Shown here in pieces: positions 25,604-38,163 of a stretch of 64,000 bases of DNA. The translations under genes were made by a program, and so were the position numbers. Where the stretch lies: positions 539,235-603,234 of the forward strand of contig VZTJ01005217.1 of assembly GCA_013397795.1 (NCBI GenBank), written 5' to 3'. The notes below the pieces were generated by a model. The model made no database searches. It saw nothing but the letters and a program-made list of their open reading frames with translations, and had not been told where the DNA came from. How positions within the stretch are numbered: position 1 is the first letter of the stretch; each line of letters starts with the position of its first letter. This DNA comes from Orthonyx spaldingii (taxonomy: Eukaryota > Chordata > Aves > Passeriformes > Orthonychidae).

Positions 25604-25830
25604 AGTCATAGAACCGCTTTGTTTGGAAGAGATCTCCAAGATCATTGATTCCAACCTCTAACCCAGCACTGCCAAGCCCACCACTAAACCATGTCCCCAA
25701 GTGCCACATCGACACATTTTTTGACCACTTCCAGGGGTGGTGACTCCACCACTTCCCTAAGCAGCCTGTTCCAATGGCTGACCACCCTTTCAGTGAAGAA
25801 ATTTTTCTTAATACTTTTCCACCTGTACAA
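25604..25830 (-). mobile_element. CR1 LINE 3' fragment (antisense)
   Basis: It contains 'aacccagcactgccaagccc', 'accactaaaccatgtcccc', 'ggtggtgactccaccacttc' and 'tcagtgaagaaatttttctt'. It lies with its truncated 5' end facing the sense CR1 that starts about 100 bp to the right. Confidence 0.92.
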
Positions 25831-25937
25831 AAAGTTATGGTTGTGGCACAAGTGGGCTTGGGTAAAATCGTCATGAATGATACCAGTGGTCAAACCAGGC
25901 ATCAAAATCGGTTATTCCTCACCAAGAAAGCTGGAAT

Positions 25938-26265
25938 CAAGTGTGAGTACCTGAAGGGAGCCTACAAGAAAGATGGAGAGGGACTTTTTACAAGAGCCTG
26001 GAGTGACAGGACAAGGGAGAATGGCTTCAAACTGAAAAAGAGTAGGTTTAGATTGGGTATTAGTGAAAACAGTCTACTGTGAGGGTGATGAGGCCCTGGC
26101 ACAGGTTGCCCAGAGCAGCTGGGGCTGCCCCATCCCTGGAAGTCTTTAAGGCCAGGTTGGATGTGGCTTTGAGCAACCTGGTCTGGTGGAAGGTGTCCCT
26201 GTCCATGGCAGGGGGTTGGAACAAGGTGATTCCAGGTCCTTTCCAACCCAAACCATTCCATTGAT
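25938..26265 (+). mobile_element. CR1 LINE 3' fragment
   Basis: Sense CR1 with 'tacctgaagggagcctac', 'aagaaagatggagagggact', 'ggcacaggttgcccagagc' and 'gagcaacctggtctggtgg', ending near 'aacccaaaccattcc'. It is 5' truncated at nearly the same point as the copy at 19033. Confidence 0.93.
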
Positions 26266-28402
26266 CCAATTTCTATTGATGTTTGCTGTAATCAGAAGCA
26301 AAGGGCCATGTGCACAGCCTTGCAAATTTTAAGTGGGAGAGAAGCTTCCTATGAAAATCCTGATGAGAGTCACAGCCTAGAACACACTCAGCCTCTCACC
26401 TTCCTGCTCTGTACTCACACACAGATCCCACACCCTGTGTGTATCCTACATCCAGCTCATGGTTCTCCCCCCTGTCACTGCTGTGGGTGCCTTACACTGC
26501 CCAAAATCTCTTCTGCCCAGTCAGGGGCTCCAGCACTGCCACAGAGGAGGACAGCAAGGTCCAGCTCATCAGGCCCTTGAGGGCAGTGACCCTGTGTGGT
26601 TATTAGAGAAGGTAACAGTAGGCTCAAGCTGTTCAGGAGAGAAATACAAATAACTCCCCACGAGCACAAATAAGGCACAATTCAAATGTGTTTAATTGTG
26701 CATGCCTGTCTGGAAATCTGGCTCATCATTCCTCTTTCCATTTCTCACTCAGAGGGTCACCAGTGCCTGAAAACACTGATGTGCCAAGGAAGCCAATTCC
26801 TTGTGGGGCATGACTCTGCTCCACACAGACATTTTCCCTTCTGTCACTTGGCATAATTCAGTATGTGACTCGAAAATTCAAAATATAAACAAGAGAGATG
26901 AACCAGGGCCAATCGTGTTGCAAGCAGAATTCTCAAACCTTCCCAGTAAGTGAAAAATACCTCTCCTCTAGAAATACCACCCATTTTTCCATTATCTTTA
27001 GCTTAACCAGAAAGATTTCTTTGCAGCTCTTAACCTATGAGAAAACTGGGGCAGAAATACCATGGTTGAACACACATGTATGAGACTATAACACCACTCA
27101 ATGCCTCATAATACACAATTTATCAGGCAAGTTTCTCCCATCTCCTAGTTCTCTTATTCCTGTGAATTTCTTATTTCTTTTCTTTCTTTCTCAGGATCAT
27201 TATCTCCTATAACTTTGTTGTTCTTTCACAGTTAAAAACCTTCAGGGTATTTAGGCATCATTTTAAGAAGGAAAGAACTATCCCCTATATTGTCCTTTAG
27301 TGGCTTCTGGTCATTCCTGTATTCCAGGATGCACCCAGGTACTGCAGCTTTTTCCTGAAAATTGATAAATGATACACCTGTGCTAAACAAATAGAAAAAA
27401 GCCAAGAATTTGTGGGATTGCGGAGGGCATGATCCTTTCAGAGAGTTATTAAACTGAATTAACAAGAGTGACAATTTCTTAACTGGGAGGGAAAGAAGGG
27501 AGAAGAATTCAAGGAAAGTTAATTCTCCTGGCTAAAGAGTTGAAAGATCCATTCTGCATTTTGTCAGGGAAATTATTTTGAGAAGCAAAAAAAAGGAGGA
27601 AATTTTATAAGTATATGAAAATATACTCAAATATATGAAATGTATGAAAAGGATATATGAGTATGAAAATATTTATGATGCTTCAGTAAAGGAGTAGATG
27701 TCATTTCTTGTGAAGGAAACCCAATCTTAATTTTATTATTTCCTGTGCTGTGATCTTGTATGGACATAGGCAAGTTGCTGAATGGTTAATTTTGGCCTCT
27801 GCCATTACAATGTACCTTATTTCTAATTGGAGTTGTGTCCAGTTTTGGCTCCCAGGCATTCTTCCTGTCATATGTTGATTCCTGTAATAAATATTGTCAT
27901 TACTGAATTTATTCCTATATGCCAACTGAAGTTCAGAGTCTGCAGTGCTCACAGGCTGTTTCAAGCAGGATAAGCAGCCTCTTACAACCTTCTGACTTCT
28001 CTCCTGTGGTTTTTCCAGCCCATGAGAAGGAAAGGACTGCAGGGTCAGTGGGGGAGAGGTCCTGCAGCTGAGCTTGCACTTTTGGGGGTTGCTTTTTTCC
28101 CCTGTACATTATGACCTCTGCAAGAAAATTATCAATGAGTTTAGGCATCCCACTCTGGGTAGTCATCCCACCAAACCTGAATTCAGCAGTTCTCACAGAC
28201 ATGTGGCAGGATTAGATATTTACATTCTTGGCTGTTAATTAATTTTACCGTTAATTGTGATGTCTTCACAGAAGCCTCTGTTGCAAAAGGAATTTTAAAC
28301 ATGCTTGAAGTCTGGATGTTTCTCACATGTAAATCTCAGTGGCACACAGGCTGTATTAAATACTGTAGTTGAGTTAAAGCACTTAGAAAAAGGACAGTTC
28401 TT
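26266..28402. other. intergenic sequence
   Basis: No gene is recognised. The part at 27600-27682 is an AT-rich degenerate repeat of 'tatgaaaatat'-like words. The rest is unique sequence. Confidence 0.6.
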
Positions 28403-28945
28403 TGTGGTGGGCTGAAACCAGGTGCCCACCAAGTTGCTCTGTGTCCTTCAGCAGGACAGGGGAAATAAGATGGAAAAGACCTCGTGGGTGAAGATAAACG
28501 TAGCTAAATAAAGCAAAAGCAAAGGCCATGCATGGAAGCAAAGGAAAACAAAGTATTCCTTCTCTACTTCCCACCAGCAGGCAGGGTCCAGGCACTTCCT
28601 GGGAAGGGCTTCAGCAAGGAGCAGCTGTAAGGAGGGAATGCCCTCCCTCCTTCTCCTCTCTCAGCTTTTATTGCTGAACAGGCATCAATAACAGTTTGAA
28701 ACATCCCTTTCATCACTTGGGGTCAGCTGTCCTGGCTGTGTCCCCTCCTAAATCCTTGTCCACCCCCAGTCTCCTGGTGAGGGGAGGATGCTGGAGAGGC
28801 ACCTTGATGCTGTGGAGTGCTGGGCAGCAGCAGCCAAAACACTGATGTGTTATTTATCAACACCTTCCCAGCTACCAATGCACAGCACAGTCCTGTGAGG
28901 GCTGCTGTGGGGATCCTTAACTCCATCCCAGCCAGAGCCAGCACA
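28403..28945 (-). mobile_element. solo LTR of an avian endogenous retrovirus (ERVL-like)
   Basis: Read on the minus strand it starts TGTGCTGG and ends with CCCACCACA, giving the usual TG...CA termini. It contains the blocks I associate with a common bird LTR, seen here as their plus-strand complements: 'gtcagctgtcctggctgtgt', 'cacccccagtctcctgg', 'cctcgtgggtgaagataaa' and 'aactccatcccagccagag'. No gag, pol or env sequence is attached, so it is a solo LTR left by recombination. I could not identify a convincing target-site duplication. The family name is uncertain. Confidence 0.78.
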
Positions 28946-31788
28946 GCACAAAAAACATCTTTAGCCTTCCCGTGCTGGAGGCTGCAAACACTCACAGCCA
29001 TTTCAGACCTGTCCTGGTCTCCAGGAATGGTGATTTTAGAGGGACTGTCAGTGCCCTTAGGGCAGTTGATACAACACTGCCGAAGTGTTGGCAACCAAAC
29101 AGAGCCGCAGGAGAGATCCATGGGCTTTTCCAACTAAAGTGAAATGAAACAGACTTGGTTTATCATCTCTTCCTCCATGACGCACGATGGCACCGAGCAT
29201 GGATGGGCTCCCGCACACACTTCATGCTCTATCCCAAGCGTGTGTGGTGGTAGGAGCTCCCACAATTTCTAAAATCCACACGGGAACACAGCAGGCAAGT
29301 CAAGTCACTGCAGCAGAGGGCAGAAGGCAACAGCCCCTGTGTGCCCCATGGTCTCTCACATCACACCGTCTCCTCCGTATCAGCCTCAGCCCCGCTGTTC
29401 TTGTTCTCCCATCCAGCTCTTTAAGGACAAAACATACAAAAGGAAACACCAGGAGGTTGCTTCAGTGCCACCCATTCAGCTTTACCTTGAGGCTACAGAG
29501 GATCACAGCCTGGACTTTTCAGAGGGCAGAGCTTGGTAAAAGTCCTTGCTCAGGGGAGAGGAGCTGGGCTAAGCACAAACTTCAGCCCCGCTCCCCCCAT
29601 CGCCAGGCCCAGCTCCTGCCGGACTGGCACAAGCGGTTCCTTGCCTGTGTTTCCTTTCCCCTCGCGCTCATTAGCAAGGAAAACAGAGCTGGCAGCAATC
29701 CCAGCACTGCGTTTGCTAAATGGATCTATTAAAATGTAAACAGAGATCACGTTGCAGGGCATCATCATAAAATACCGTGGGTGACAGCTCAGCTGGTTCC
29801 CAAACACTGGCTCTGCTGCGCCGAGCTCCCCTTGCACATCTCGGTCACAGCTCTCCTGACTCTTCCTCCTCTCTCCAAACATTTGTCCACTGGGTCCCTT
29901 GAAGGCTCATCATTATCTGTCAGTGCCCTGCAGCCTCACATCAACAGAAGCCTCACTGCATCTCCAGCACGTTTGGGAGTCATACAAGCCCTCTGAGGCT
30001 TCCTACTTTAGGAAAACAGGACTCTGGGGCCTCAGAGGCCCCTTGTCACCCCTGCAGAAGCCCTTGAGTTTGCAATTTAGCATTGATGGAGCACAGGACA
30101 GGCCACACGGGTTACACCTGTCTTACTCCTGCCTGATACACATCTAGGAGGAGTTTTATCACCTCTGTGTCTGACTTCCAAATGAACGTTTTCCTGCTCT
30201 CTCCCCTGCTGCCCCTCCTCGCGCTCCCCAGGGGCTCTCAGGAAACCACCAAGCCATTGCTTTATTCTCTTTCAAGAATTCTTTGAAGTCATATGTTCAT
30301 TCCCTTACCTGCCACCTGGTCTGCACAGGAATTGGGAAGGGGCTGGGGAAAGGTTAGGGGTTTCTGGTTTGATGTCGGTGATTTGCCTTGCTGCTGTTCT
30401 CATCTCTTTGCCCTTCCTCGAGTGGATTATTCCCTCGGTACATAGGCTGTGAGCTTCTTGTCTCTCTGTCCTCTGGGGATGCAGACTTCAAGCTTCAAAT
30501 CCTTAAATTAACAAAATAAATTACCCCAGTGGTGACATTATAAACTCCACGAGAGGCCAAAGCAGCAGCAGCCTCGTGCAGCAGAGGAATGGGAGAGAGG
30601 CAGGAGCTCTTGACTCGGATCAGCTCTGGCACAGATTTCTTTCTTTCTTCTTTCTCCCTTACGCAGCTGGGGAGGTTTTTTCCTCACTTTCCCTCTCTAA
30701 AACGAAAAATACAACATCCACTGCCTGTTTGAGGCACTCAAAGGACAAACTCTGGCAGGACAATCCACTGTTTATCAACAAAACACCACGTGCAGCATGT
30801 ACAGAGCTGTTTATCCGTGCAGGAAAACCTGGGGCTCTGCTGGTCACAGTCAACACCACGAGCAGGTGGGAACACATCAGACAAAAGTTACTGGCAGTCA
30901 GAGAAGACTTTCCTAAGGAAGCTAAAGAGAGATGCTGGTTTTTACCATTTTTTTATTAATGGGTTTCAGGACCATTCTGCTCATTAAATATATAGTAATT
31001 AAACCCTCCTGAGGGAACAAAATGCATATTTTTTATATTAAAAAAAAAAAAATCTGTGCTTTTTAGAAACCTAGATCCCACTTGGGTTCTATAGTGTCAA
31101 GGTTTTAATTTCACTGCTTGAGAATAACTATGTAACATACCTTTTAAAATGAACTGGTTTATTTTAGTTATACTGGAGATAATGGGGCTGGGGGGGAACC
31201 CAGCTTAAATCCTGTCTAAAATCTGGGAACAGTAATCTTTTGAGTGACAGAGCACCATTTTCTTCCAGTAGTTTAGCAATAGTTTATTATTCCAAGTATA
31301 TATTTAGACTATTCCACTTACACAGTTGCTTTAATATCAACCATATTAAAACCTTTCTCATAGCTGAGTGCATTCATAAGGGATTCCAAGCTCCACAAAG
31401 TGGAGCAGAGCTTCTCTCAGACCAGCATTTGAGCAGGGGTGCACACAGCTGACCCCTCTGCACATTCCCACAGGTACCAGGGCAGGTGGGCACAATGCTC
31501 TGTGCTTCCCTCTCTTCTTCCAGTATCCTGCATGAAGCCCCACGGCCCAAAACAACAGCAAGCAAGACAGTGCTTTTAGAGATCTTAGTAACATTCTTGC
31601 AGTTCGGGATTAAACTTATTTTAAACCAGCACGTTTCCTGTTGCTTTGGTGCTGCCCCAGTGCTTGTGTGCTGAGCCAGACAGCTGGAATTTTCCTGGTA
31701 ACTGTCAAGTTCAGCTTTGCCTAAAGAACAGAAATTGTTTGAGATCAGGAAGAGCAAGGCAGGGAACAGACACAGGAGGTTCTTAGAG
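28946..31788. other. intergenic sequence
   Basis: No gene is recognised. Several open frames of up to 181 codons cross the GC-richer 29.2-30.1 kb part, but none shows a family signature, a plausible splice context or consistent codon choice. A poly-A run lies near 31041-31053. Confidence 0.55.
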
Positions 31789-32392
31789 GATCACAGAAGC
31801 ACAGAATCATTAAGGCTGGAAGAGACCTCTAAGGCCATTGGGTCCAACCATCAACCCAGCACGGCCAAGCCCACCACGAAACCACGTCCCCAAGTGCCAC
31901 ATCTACGCCTTTTAAATCCCTCCAGGGATGGTGACTCCCCCACTGCCCTGGGCAGCCTGTGCCAGTGCTTGACATCCTTTCTGTGAAGAATTTTTTCCTA
32001 ATGTCCAATCTAAGCCTCCCCTGGGCCAGCTTGAGGCCATTTCCTCTTGTCCTGTCCCTTGTTCCCTGGGAGCAGAGCCTGACCCCCACCTGGATGCAGC
32101 CTCCTTTCAGGGAGCTGTAGAGAATGAGAAGATCTTCCCTGATCTTCCTTTTCTCCAGGTTAAACAACCCGAGCTCCCTCAGCTGCTCCTCATCAGACTT
32201 GTGCCCCAAACCCTTCCCCAGCTCCATTCCCTTCTCAGGACACCTCCAGCCCCTCAGTGTCTGCCATGTAGTGAGGGGCCAGAACTGAACACAGGGCTTG
32301 AGGTGTGGCCTCACCAGTGCCCAGCACAGAGGGACAATCACTGCCCTGACAAAGGCCAGGGGCCATTGGCCTTCTTGGCTACCTGGATTCTG
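31789..32392 (-). mobile_element. CR1 LINE 3' fragment (antisense), about 600 bp
   Basis: The long reverse-complement CR1 order is well kept: 'cacagaatcattaaggctgg', 'accacgaaaccacgtccccaa', 'cagcctgtgccagtgcttga', 'cttgaggccatttcctcttg', 'ctccctcagctgctcctcat', 'gaactgaacacagggcttg' and 'ggccttcttggctacctgg'. It reaches the region coding the C-terminal part of CR1 ORF2 but has no intact frame. Confidence 0.95.
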
Positions 32393-35300
32393 CTGTCTCA
32401 AGTGCTAGTTCAGTAACACTCTCTTTTTGTAGCAAGATGACACCAGATTGTGTAGGAAGTTAAAAAGAAATAGGGAAAAGAAGGGGAAGACAGAAACAGC
32501 AGCAAATGCTCTCGGCTCTTGCTTCTCATGGCCAGCCACACGTGCAGGCTTTATTCTCCTAGACCTTGGATTCTGACCCAAGAACGCTCTGGTTTGCACC
32601 CACATGAGCTGTGCAGAGCTCCCTGTGTCCTTTCTCCTGACCGTGGTACAGGTGGAAACCCGGGATCCACACGGAAAAGCTGCGCCGTGGCTGAACTCAC
32701 CCTGCGGGGTGGAAAATACGTTGGGAACTGGAGGGGTTTTGTATTTTGCAAACAAAAGGAAGTTCATTTCCTCTATTAGCTCACCATAGCACTATGTGCA
32801 AAAACACGCCTGGAGCTCTTGAAATACCTTCACTTATTTCTGCATCTACCAATTTTATTTATAGAGCCATCTGGAAAACACTGGCTCTTCATTTACAAGA
32901 TACTATGGAGCTTTTTGGAATTGTTGCCTCAACAAAACTCTCTAAAAACACCCCCACCTACAGAAATTGTCAACTATAATCAAGTCTCAGGAATTTTTGT
33001 GTGTGTGTGTGTATTTAAACAGTATTGACAAGGCAGTTAAAACTGCTGTATTAATGCATAAATTGGTAATTCTCCACGTGCTCACTTTGCCATGCTAGTA
33101 AATCTATTAAATGTGTCTAATAATAAATCAGCAAATGGGTCTAATGCACACCCCTGTAAGAAACCACAAATACTTCAGCTATGTCTCGTTTAAATGCAGT
33201 CCTGGGGCATTCTAAGAGTCTAGAAAATAAATGGGAGCAAATTCTCCTATGAAACAGAAAAAACCTGCAGTCTTAGAACACCTGAAACAAAAGGAAGGTG
33301 AAACCTGGGAGACAGGAGTGTCCTGGCTGGCAGGTGGGGACAGGGAGGGAAGAGCAGCTCTCACTCCCTGCACGTGGCCCTGAGCTCGCTCGGAACAACT
33401 GAGCTGCAGCTCACTCACTGTCTAGGCATCCTGGCAATAAACCACAACAGAAATGTTAAAATAATAACACTATTAAGAATAAATAAGGATTTGGGCTTAT
33501 TTTAGCCAAAATGTTTTAACAAAGCACCACTATTCATTCCTTGGCATGTGGTGGGATGGATGCCTGTGTGCTCCTATTACCACATTCCTGAATTGCCTTC
33601 ATACTTTCTCCTGGTTGCAACAGCTAGGTCTCCATTAATTCAACCCAACTATAAGAATTAATTCCACCAATCATTTAATCTACCTGTGGCTGTAATACCA
33701 CACACATCTAGAAGGCTGCCCAAGATCTTTATTACTGCCATGTTGATGGGTTGCTATCTAGAGACATCCCTCTCACTCATACAGCATTATGTGTCTTCGT
33801 TTATCAAAACCAGATTGTTTTATAAAATGCTCATTCCTTTCTAATAAACACTAGGTTGTCCAGTGCTGGCCTCAGCCAGTCTTTGATCTTGGAGTGTGAA
33901 GCACAACCACCATCCTAATTGATCCAAGGAACATCCCCTTGTTTATCCTGATCCCTCATGTATCAGTCCCAAACTGAGACAGTTCACCCAGATCATTGTT
34001 ACAGTGAAGTTTTGAGCCTTCCTTCTTCAAGTGATCCCCAAATGACTGTTAGAAAACACTGCACTCTGCATTCTCTAAATGTCTGAGTGAAAAACTTTTA
34101 AGGGAACCTTTGAGATCTCCATGTACCAGTCAGAGTTCCCAACAGCAAAGCCAGCCAGCCTCAGTTTTTTCAAGATGCATCAGTCTACCTTTCTGCCTTC
34201 ATTTTTGATGTATTTGCATTACTGAAATCAAAGACGAAAATCAGAACTGCTGTGCTTGGTTTATGGGCATTGCTCTCCAGAAGTCCCAGTAAAAGTTAAG
34301 GGAGCCATTTCCAGCTGTTTGGGCTGCTGTGTGAGTATTCAATATGTTTTAATCTGGACCTGAAGTAGAGAGGCTGGCATACATTGTACTTGAAGGTATT
34401 CAATTCCTTTAAAAATCAAGAATTGCTGTATTAAAAACATCCAGAAAAGCGGACTCTCAGTCTCTAAAAGTGCTTCAGCTTTTATCTAATATACTCTCCA
34501 AATCAGTAACATCAAATATATTACCTGGGATGCAACTGTCCTTCAGTGCCCTACTGTGTATTTTGAGTTTTTAGACCTTCTTGTTTTCCCCACTTCTAGG
34601 AGACTTCTCCAAATTATCACTTTAAATCAGCACTGAGAGCTCTCCTGAGCTCCTCCCCTCCTTTCTCACTGCTGGTTCTGAGTTCGTGCAGCCACAAGCT
34701 GCTCAAGTACCACCCTTATGGGGTTGGAGCACCATCAAACCTTTAGTCAGAGCATGACAAGACTGAAATTGCTATTGAAAATGTAATCTAGTCCCTTAAA
34801 AATATTGGTGCCAAGATTGCAGGAAGAGTATAGAGAATAGTATTTTCTGACATTCTATTTCCAGAAAAGCGGATAACTTTCAAAATATAGATTTCAAAGT
34901 ATCCAAAGGCACTAGGAGGAAGGCTGGAAGAAACACGGCTCTTGAAATCCCAGCAGGACAGAACACCCTGACAGGAAGCTGAGGCACGTGGCAGTGGCAG
35001 TAACTGCAGGTAACCCCTCTCCCCTCAGCCAACAGACCTGTGCCAGGTCACAAACTGGTGCACAAAAAGGAAACAGAAACCAAGACGTTATCAAAGATCC
35101 TCAGAACTGGTTGATAGGTTATCAGCAAATAACTCTGATAAGGAACGCGGGAGCTGTATAATCACCCAACAGCAGCAAGTTCACAGACCGAACTGCTGCC
35201 CTTAGCTGTCATCCCCACACCAACTCCTGCCCTCCTCTTTTCCCATGGCACTTGGATTCCCCAAATCCATTGGCTCCTGCAGAGCAGGGAGAGCAGCAGT

Positions 35301-35985
35301 GGCTCAACCAGTGGCTCTGCTCACTGCTCCTGGAAGCAGAGAACACCCAGCCCTGGCGAGTGAACACCTTCTGCCTCTCACATGCCTCACTGCCGAATTG
35401 TTCATCTCAGACAAACAGGAACTGGCTTTTATGCTTGAAGGGTGTTTATGTCTTGCATAATTTATTTGAGGTCCTATCCTGCTTACATCAAGCTCAAGAA
35501 TAAGTCCTTACCTGTGTTTCAAAAGGTAGAGGGTCCAGCTCCTTATCAAGCTTCCCTGGAGAGACACCCTGTCAGAGGGTCAGCTGGGGCCAACCTCCCC
35601 TTTTCCCTCCCTCTCTCTGCTCCCCAGCCTCCACTCGGTGTGGCATGGAAGGGCAGAGTCCAGCGGCCCATGCACAGGGCAGGAGAGCTCCCAGGGGAAA
35701 GGAACAGGACTCATCCCTCTCCAGAAAAGCAGGGACCAACACAATTCACTACCACCTCGTCCAAAAAGAGACCAGGAAGACAAACAACAGAACACCGTTT
35801 TGAAGGGGTGGAGAGAAACAATTCCAAATTAACCACGGCAAGCGCAGAGGCGCTTTAGGAGACGGGCAAGTGTGACAGTTCTTTCAGGAGTACAAAAGCT
35901 TTGTTGATGAACTGACACTGCAATTAACTGCATCCATACCCAACCCCCTCCTGACAGAAGGGTGTTTCACCCCAAAACACAAATA
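32393..35985. other. intergenic sequence
   Basis: No gene is recognised. A (GT)n run lies at about 32998-33012. The rest is unique sequence without coding or RNA signatures that I can support. Confidence 0.6.
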
Positions 35986-36262
35986 TTTAAGGGTGGGTGC
36001 CAAGAGGATGGGACCGGGCTCTTTTCAGTGACAGGACAAGGGCAAATGGGCAGAAACTGATGCACAGGAAGTTCCACCTGAATATGAGGAAAAACTTGTT
36101 TATTGTGAGGGTGGCAGAGTACAGGAATGGCTGCCCAGAGAGGCTGTGGAGGCTCCTTACTTGGAGATATTCAAACCCTGCCTGAACACAATCCTGTGCA
36201 ACCTGCTTGAGCAGGGGGTTGGACCAGATGATCTCCAGAGGTCTCTTCCAACCCCAACCAGT
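35986..36262 (+). mobile_element. CR1 LINE 3' fragment
   Basis: Sense CR1 of a different subfamily from its neighbours: 'cagtgacaggacaagggca', 'gaggaaaaacttgtttattg', 'ggttggaccagatgatctcc' and 'agaggtctcttccaacccc'. Confidence 0.92.
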
Positions 36263-37051
36263 CCAGGATCCTGGAAAACACAAGATGCAGCTCCAGGAGT
36301 GTGCAGGGGCCGAGTCAGCACTTCCCAGGACAAAATATATTGCTTCACACAACACTCTGACCTACAGAGCCACAGCATGTCAGGAGCCAAGACAAAGCTG
36401 TCATTTGAAACAGCATAAAACCTGCACTTTGTGTCTTTAAAACGTTTTACTGTATCAGCTTCTCTGCTAAGGGATATTTGAATGTAGATATGTGGTTTGA
36501 ATACATAGGACATGTGCCATTGTACAGTCTGGCCACAGAATAGCTTATGGCTGACAACTGGCTAAATAAATTCCACCCAAAAATGAATTCACAGCTTTAG
36601 ATTTGTCAAATAATTTCCACCTCAACCCCCAAGTGTGAGTAAAATTCCTACACTCAAGTAATTGCTGACTTATCCACCAAATATGGGGTGTCACCCTGAA
36701 ACGTCTTTTACTTGAAAAACAATGGTGAGCGTGCAAGGACTGCTTTTTAATTACAGAGAAAAGAAAAAGAAACAAAGAGTAAATTTCAAAACATGCCAAA
36801 TGCAAGTTAATTTTCATGTGTTCACAGCGGGATAATCTCCTGCTGCTCAGACACATCGTACAACAGGTTTACTATAAACTCTGAATAAAGATGCACACTG
36901 CTTTTTGCATCTGGATTTCTGCTTTTCATTTACTGGAACAAACCTGATACTGCTTCCAGAATTAAAGCTTCCCCTGGGGTTAAACAATTCACACAGTGAT
37001 GATTTCCGAAAGCTACTTGCACATAGTTGCAATTACGTAAGTTTTATAAAG

Positions 37052-38163
37052 GTCAGCTCTGGACTCCTGCAAGGCCTTTGACACAGTCCCCTGCTGCATC
37101 CTTCAGAACTGGAGAGAGGTGGGTTTGATGATGGACTGTAGGGTGGATGAGGAATTGGTTGGATGGTCACATCCAGAGGGAAGCGATCAACAGCTCAGTG
37201 TCCAGATAGGGGTCAGGAGGTCCCTTGGGGGGCTGTACTGGGACCAGCACTGTTAAATGTCCTCAGTAGTGGCACAGACAGTGGGACTGAGGGCAGCCTC
37301 AGCAAATCAGCAGATGAGCCCAGTGGTGCTGTTGACACTCCGGAAGGATGAGATGCCATCCAGAGGCACCTGGGCAAGCTCAAGAAGCAGAACCATGGGA
37401 ATCTCACGAGGCTGAACAAGGCCAAGTGCTGGTGCTGCACCTGGGCCAGGGCAGCCCTTGGTATCGATCCAGGCAAGGGATGAACGGATCTCGAGTGGCC
37501 CTGCCAAGGGCTCAGTGCTGCTGCTGGATGAGGGGCTGGCCAGGGGCTGCCAGTGCGTGCTTGCAGCCCAGAAAGCAAATCCCATCCCGGGCTGCATCCC
37601 CAGCAGCGTGGGCAGCAGAGCCAGGGAGGGCATTCTGCCCCTCTGCCCCTCTGCTCAGAGCCCACCTGCAGTGCTGCATCCAGCTCTGGGATGCCCAGCA
37701 CAGGAGAGATGGGTCAAAGGAGGCCACAAAGATGCTCAGAGGGCTGGAGCACCTCTGCTGTGAACACAGGCTGAGAGCTGAGGTTGTGCAGCCTGGAGAA
37801 GAGAAGGGTCCAGGCAGACCCTGCTTCAGTCCTTCAATACTTGAAGGGGACCCATGGAAAAGATGGGGACAAACACTTTAGCAGACCCTGCTGGGACAGG
37901 ACAAGGGGTAAAGGTTTTGAACTGAGAGGGCAGATTCAGATTATACATAAGGAATACATTTTTTATGAGGGTGGAAAAACACTGGCACAGGTTGCCCAGA
38001 GAGGTGGTGACTGCCCCATCCCTGGAAACATTCAAGGTCAGGTTGGATGGGGCTCTGAGCAACCTGGTTGAGTTGAAAATGTCCCTGCCCATGGCAGGGG
38101 GGTTGGACTAAACAGCCTTTAAAGGTCCCTTCCAACCCCAACCATTCTGTAATTCCTTGATTC
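37052..38163 (+). mobile_element. CR1 LINE, about 1.1 kb with reverse-transcriptase remnant
   Basis: This is the longest CR1 copy in the window. Near its 5' end the sequence 'aaggcctttgacacagtccc' translates as KAFDTV(P), a conserved CR1 reverse-transcriptase word. The rest of ORF2 is broken by stops and frameshifts. The 3' part has the standard 'ggcacaggttgcccagagag' and 'ggatggggctctgagcaacc' landmarks. It cannot encode an active enzyme. Confidence 0.92.

Noticed and set aside
29187..29732. A 181-codon plus-strand open frame
   Set aside because: It shows no family signature, domain or splice context and lies in GC-richer intergenic DNA where stops are sparse.
31829..32401. A 190-codon minus-strand open frame
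   Set aside because: It coincides with the antisense CR1. It is a repeat-derived frame without intact reverse-transcriptase or endonuclease motifs.
37213..37881. Open frames of 160-180 codons on both strands
   Set aside because: They lie inside the 1.1-kb CR1 element and are not in the reverse-transcriptase frame. They are by-products of its GC content.
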